NCBI RefSeq assembly: GCF_039545035.1
Contig: NZ_BAABRO010000001.1
Coordinates: 310,001 to 374,000 of the forward strand
DNA from: Novipirellula caenicola
Lineage (GTDB): Bacteria > Planctomycetota > Planctomycetia > Pirellulales > Pirellulaceae
DNA: 64,000 bases
Direction: 5' to 3'
The position numbers and the translations under genes are program-made. The notes under the pieces are model-generated. The model saw only the letters and a list, made by a program, of their open reading frames with translations, had not been told where the DNA came from and made no database searches. The stretch's first letter is position 1. The number at the start of each line of letters is the position of its first letter. Below are positions 61,367-64,000 of this stretch, in pieces.

Positions 61367-62014
61367 GTGGCCCGCATCCTCATTACCTCTGGCCCGACCC
61401 GGCAATACCTGGATCCCGTTCGCTATTTGACGAATGCGTCGAGCGGTCGGATGGGGGCTGCTCTTACCAAAGCCGCGATCGATGCTGGCCACGATGTGGT
61501 CGTCGTATCGGGGCCCGTCAGCGTCGCCTATCCCGCGGCGGCAACCGTGATTCCCGTCGTCACAACGGACGAGATGTTAGCCGCCGCTGTCGAAGCGTTT
61601 GATTCGTGTGACGGCGCGATCGGCGCAGCCGCGCCGTGTGATTACATGCCGCGGTTGGTTTCCTCGCAAAAGATCGCCAAGACGGGCGAACCGCTGCGTT
61701 TGGAATTGATCGAAACCGCCGACGTCGTCGCCACGCTGGGGCAACGCAAACGAGACGACCAATGGGTGGTCGGGTTTGCCTTGGAAACCGAAGATCGGCG
61801 TTTCCGCGCGACGGTAAAACTGGAATCAAAACATTGTGATTTGATGGTCAGCAATGGCCCACAAGCGATCGATTCGAACCAGAACGATGTGGAGTTACTC
61901 GATGCCCGCGGGAACGTGATCGCCGAAATTCATGGCGACAAAGAATTTGTGGCTGACGAATTAGTACGGCACATCAGCGAACAATTGACGCATCGCGGTG
62001 CGAAACCACAATAA
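61367..62014 (+). CDS. coaB: Stand-alone phosphopantothenate-cysteine ligase (CoaB domain)
   Basis: A 215-residue protein from a GTG at 61367. [74 protein letters not shown] and [11 protein letters not shown] match the CoaB half of bifunctional CoaBC, which joins 4-phosphopantothenate with cysteine on the way to CoA. The flavoprotein CoaC half (decarboxylase) is not fused and not in the window. The length suits a separate CoaB. The stop lies 16 bases before the pyrD start. Confidence 0.88.
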   Translation: MARILITSGPTRQYLDPVRYLTNASSGRMGAALTKAAIDAGHDVVVVSGPVSVAYPAAATVIPVVTTDEMLAAAVEAFDSCDGAIGAAAPCDYMPRLVSSQKIAKTGEPLRLELIETADVVATLGQRKRDDQWVVGFALETEDRRFRATVKLESKHCDLMVSNGPQAIDSNQNDVELLDARGNVIAEIHGDKEFVADELVRHISEQLTHRGAKPQ

Positions 62015-62030
62015 CCGGAAAGAACAACGA

Positions 62031-62936
62031 ATGGATATAAGCACGACCCTCGGCCGTTTGACGCTGAAAAACCCGATCATGGTGGCCTCGGGAACGTTTG
62101 GCTATGCACGTGAAATGGAAGGCATTGTCGATGTGCCACGGCTCGGTGCGGTGCTGCCCAAAACGATCACCGCCGAACCCCGCATCGGCAACGCGCCGTG
62201 GCGAACGGTCGAAACCTCGGCCGGCCTACTGAATGCCATTGGGTTGGACAATGACGGCGTCGATGCGTTCCTAGAAAACCATTTGCCTTACTTGCGTGAG
62301 ATCGGGACGTCGATCGTCGTCAGCGTGGCGGGACGAACACAAGACGATTTTGTTTCGCTGGCAGAACGAGTCGGCAACAGCGACGGAGTTGCCGCGATCG
62401 AATTGAATTTGTCGTGCCCGAATGTCAGCGGTGGCATCGATTTCGGCACCAATGCCGCCTCGTGTTTGGGCGTGGTCAAAGCCGCACGTGAAGCGTGCAA
62501 CGTCCCCATCTTGGCAAAATTGACACCCAATGTGACACGAATCGCCGACATCGCGCAAGCCGCAGCCGACGGGGGCGCGGACGCCGTGTGTTTGATCAAC
62601 ACGGTGCTGGGGATGGCGGTCAATTGGCGGACTCGAAAACCGATGCTTGGCAACGGCATGGGCGGACTCAGCGGACCTGCGATCAAACCCATTGCACTGC
62701 GATGCGTTCACCAAGTCGCGTCGGCCGTCAAGATCCCGATTATCGGCATCGGTGGCATCGCTTCGATCGATGATGTCATGCAGTTCTTGGTGACGGGCGC
62801 CAGTGCAGTCCAAATTGGGACCGCGAACTACTACGACCCCACCGTCTCGACTCGTCTGGTCGATCAATTGCCCGCGGCGTTGGCTGAAATCAACGCGTCG
62901 AGCGTCAGCGAAATCGTCGGCACGCTCGGCAAGTAA
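62031..62936 (+). CDS. pyrD: Dihydroorotate dehydrogenase, class 1 (1B-like)
   Basis: The ATG at 62031 with GGAAAG upstream gives 301 residues; the frame's earlier ATG at 61998 lies within coaB. FMN-barrel motifs: [56 protein letters not shown] with the catalytic Cys typical of class 1[44 protein letters not shown] and [31 protein letters not shown]. It oxidises dihydroorotate to orotate in pyrimidine synthesis. Class 1B enzymes work with a PyrK subunit, not seen in the window. Confidence 0.95.
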   Translation: MDISTTLGRLTLKNPIMVASGTFGYAREMEGIVDVPRLGAVLPKTITAEPRIGNAPWRTVETSAGLLNAIGLDNDGVDAFLENHLPYLREIGTSIVVSVAGRTQDDFVSLAERVGNSDGVAAIELNLSCPNVSGGIDFGTNAASCLGVVKAAREACNVPILAKLTPNVTRIADIAQAAADGGADAVCLINTVLGMAVNWRTRKPMLGNGMGGLSGPAIKPIALRCVHQVASAVKIPIIGIGGIASIDDVMQFLVTGASAVQIGTANYYDPTVSTRLVDQLPAALAEINASSVSEIVGTLGK

Positions 62937-63276
62937 GCAAGATTTGCAGCGACGCATCACCCCACCAGCGGGGCAAAGGACGTTGGAATATTTGCCCGCT
63001 AAAAATTGTCTGTGATTCGTTCCGCGAGGTTACTAAGAGCACGAATTTGACGGTTACCGCCGCGTCCCACTGGTTTTAAGCCGGCATTGGAGCGGTTTAC
63101 AATGGAAAACACTAATGCAAGCATTCCGGCGAGTCGACGTTCGCTATTCTAGAGGGATGTTTTGAGTATGCTCAAATTGCTAGTTTGTATTCACTCGAAC
63201 TTCCCACAGCAGGGAACCCCTCGGCAGGGGAGACAATAAGCAGCGCGACCGCAACCCGAGGTCGCCTTTATCAACC
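62937..63276. other. Intergenic region before the acyl-AMP ligase gene
   Basis: About 340 bases with no gene. They should hold the promoter of the ligase gene. I see no clear consensus site; a GGGAACCCCTCGGCAGGGGA palindrome lies at about 63213-63232. Confidence 0.4.
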
Positions 63277-64000
63277 ATGAACCTTCTTGGCGGTAATGCG
63301 CAAGTGGACCTAAAAGAATTCTTTGGCAATCAATCGCCACCGAGAGATCACTATATCTCGATTCTAAGGTTCTGGGCCGAGCATCGACCTCATGAGCCTG
63401 CGTTTCTGTTTACGGATGTCGAATCATCCGAACAAACGATCACGTATTCGCAGTTATGGGAAGAGGTTCGTGCGCTGGCGGGTTATTTGCAGGATCGTTG
63501 CCGGATCCGCAGCGGCGACCGTATTTTGTTGCTGTATCCCCCGTGTCTCGAGTTTGTGATTGGTTTTTTCGCGTGCCATGCTGCCGGCGCGATCGCGGTT
63601 CCCGCCTATCCTCCTCGTCGCAACCGTAAAGCGTCGCGAATCCGTTCGATTGTGGTGGACGCCGATACACGTTGGGCGCTGTCGACCAAGGCGATCGTCG
63701 AACAACTGTCCGGCGACCAGAAACATGACGACTTGGTCGGTTTGCAGTTGCTCGGCACCGACGATCCGGCGTGCCGATTGGCGGACAAGTGGCGAATGCC
63801 CAAGATCAACCGCGACTCGCTTGGCGTGTTGCAATACACATCCGGGTCAACCGGATCGCCCAAGGGCGTGATGTTGACTCAGGGGAACTTGATCGCCAAC
63901 AGCGAGTTGATTCTGCAAGCGTTTGAACCGGATGCAGATGTCACGGGGATGTCATGGCTTCCGACCTATCACGACATGGGGTTGGTCGGTGGCATTTTGA
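63277..64000 (+). CDS. Fatty acyl-AMP ligase (FAAL)-like adenylation enzyme, N-terminal part
   Basis: The ATG at 63277 opens a frame that runs off the right edge (241 codons seen). It reads ISILRFWAEHRPHEPAFLFT, ITYSQLWEEVRALAGYLQDR, RILLLYPPCLEFVIGFFACH, AAGAIAVPAYPPRRNRKASR and the AMP-binding loop LGVLQYTSGSTGSPKGVMLT, then MSWLPTYHDMGLVGGIL. 'PxYPPRxxR' and 'WLPxYHDMGLxGGIL' are typical of FAAL domains, which activate fatty acids as acyl-adenylates for polyketide or non-ribosomal peptide synthases. Whether it continues into ACP or PKS modules is outside the window. Confidence 0.9.
   Translation, partial: MNLLGGNAQVDLKEFFGNQSPPRDHYISILRFWAEHRPHEPAFLFTDVESSEQTITYSQLWEEVRALAGYLQDRCRIRSGDRILLLYPPCLEFVIGFFACHAAGAIAVPAYPPRRNRKASRIRSIVVDADTRWALSTKAIVEQLSGDQKHDDLVGLQLLGTDDPACRLADKWRMPKINRDSLGVLQYTSGSTGSPKGVMLTQGNLIANSELILQAFEPDADVTGMSWLPTYHDMGLVGGIL

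Noticed and set aside
1-64000. tRNA, rRNA, prophage or insertion-sequence genes
   Set aside because: I looked for tRNA-like cloverleaf arms, rRNA core words, transposase DDE or phage structural motifs on both strands and found none that I could support.

Overview
The window looks like chromosomal DNA of a planctomycete, most likely a Rhodopirellula-like member of the Pirellulaceae. Supporting signs are a prepilin-type protein with the DUF1559 / H-X9-DG architecture, a YdjY-domain lipoprotein, twin-arginine-exported xylose-isomerase-like TIM barrels, a lone rsmH outside any division cluster, TTG and GTG starts, mixed-strand single genes, and long intergenic stretches full of small palindromic repeats. 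This assignment is inferred from gene content; there is no rRNA in the window.

Left part (1-34650): housekeeping and planctomycete-type genes, mostly transcribed singly. In order: an ECF sigma factor (cut by the edge), rsmH, a Tat-exported sugar isomerase-like protein, a ketoacyl-synthase homologue whose catalytic Cys is Glu, a secreted unknown, a Na/Pi cotransporter, an esterase, a second Tat-exported isomerase-like protein, a DUF1559 pseudopilin, a DUF11 repeat protein, an M14 carboxypeptidase, an SGNH hydrolase, an actP/DUF485 acetate-uptake pair, a PhnP-like metallohydrolase, a third TIM barrel, the YdjY lipoprotein, a large unknown overlapping a YggS gene, a modB-modC pair and a polytopic membrane protein. 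Between them lie dispersed hairpins, a 184-bp tandem array with terminal inverted repeats, heptamer microsatellites and a 182-bp tandem array.

Middle part (about 34650-56340): I read this as a chromosomal integron. A frameshifted, truncated intI remnant lies on the minus strand. It is followed by an attI-like segment with three direct repeats and then by a long run of short, mostly unknown plus-strand genes. Between these genes are sites of about 90 bp built like attC: outer arms ending in AAC and beginning with GTT, inner arms that pair except for one extra base, and a variable centre. Thirteen sites can be traced base by base and others look eroded. The cassettes encode small membrane proteins, lipoproteins, a pentapeptide-repeat protein, a DUF6714-like protein, two degraded four-helix-bundle (S23/IVS) genes, a metzincin protease, a VOC protein, an alpha/beta hydrolase and a cupin. 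Several ORF-less repeat families, some of them shared leaders, are interspersed. With the integrase broken, the array is probably no longer reshuffled by its own recombinase.

Right part (56410-64000): a minus-strand TadE - TadG(vWA) - TadE pilus-assembly operon, a FemAB-like acyltransferase, a zinc-ribbon protein, a TerB-like protein, a stand-alone CoaB domain protein, dihydroorotate dehydrogenase (pyrD), and the start of a fatty acyl-AMP ligase that runs off the right edge.
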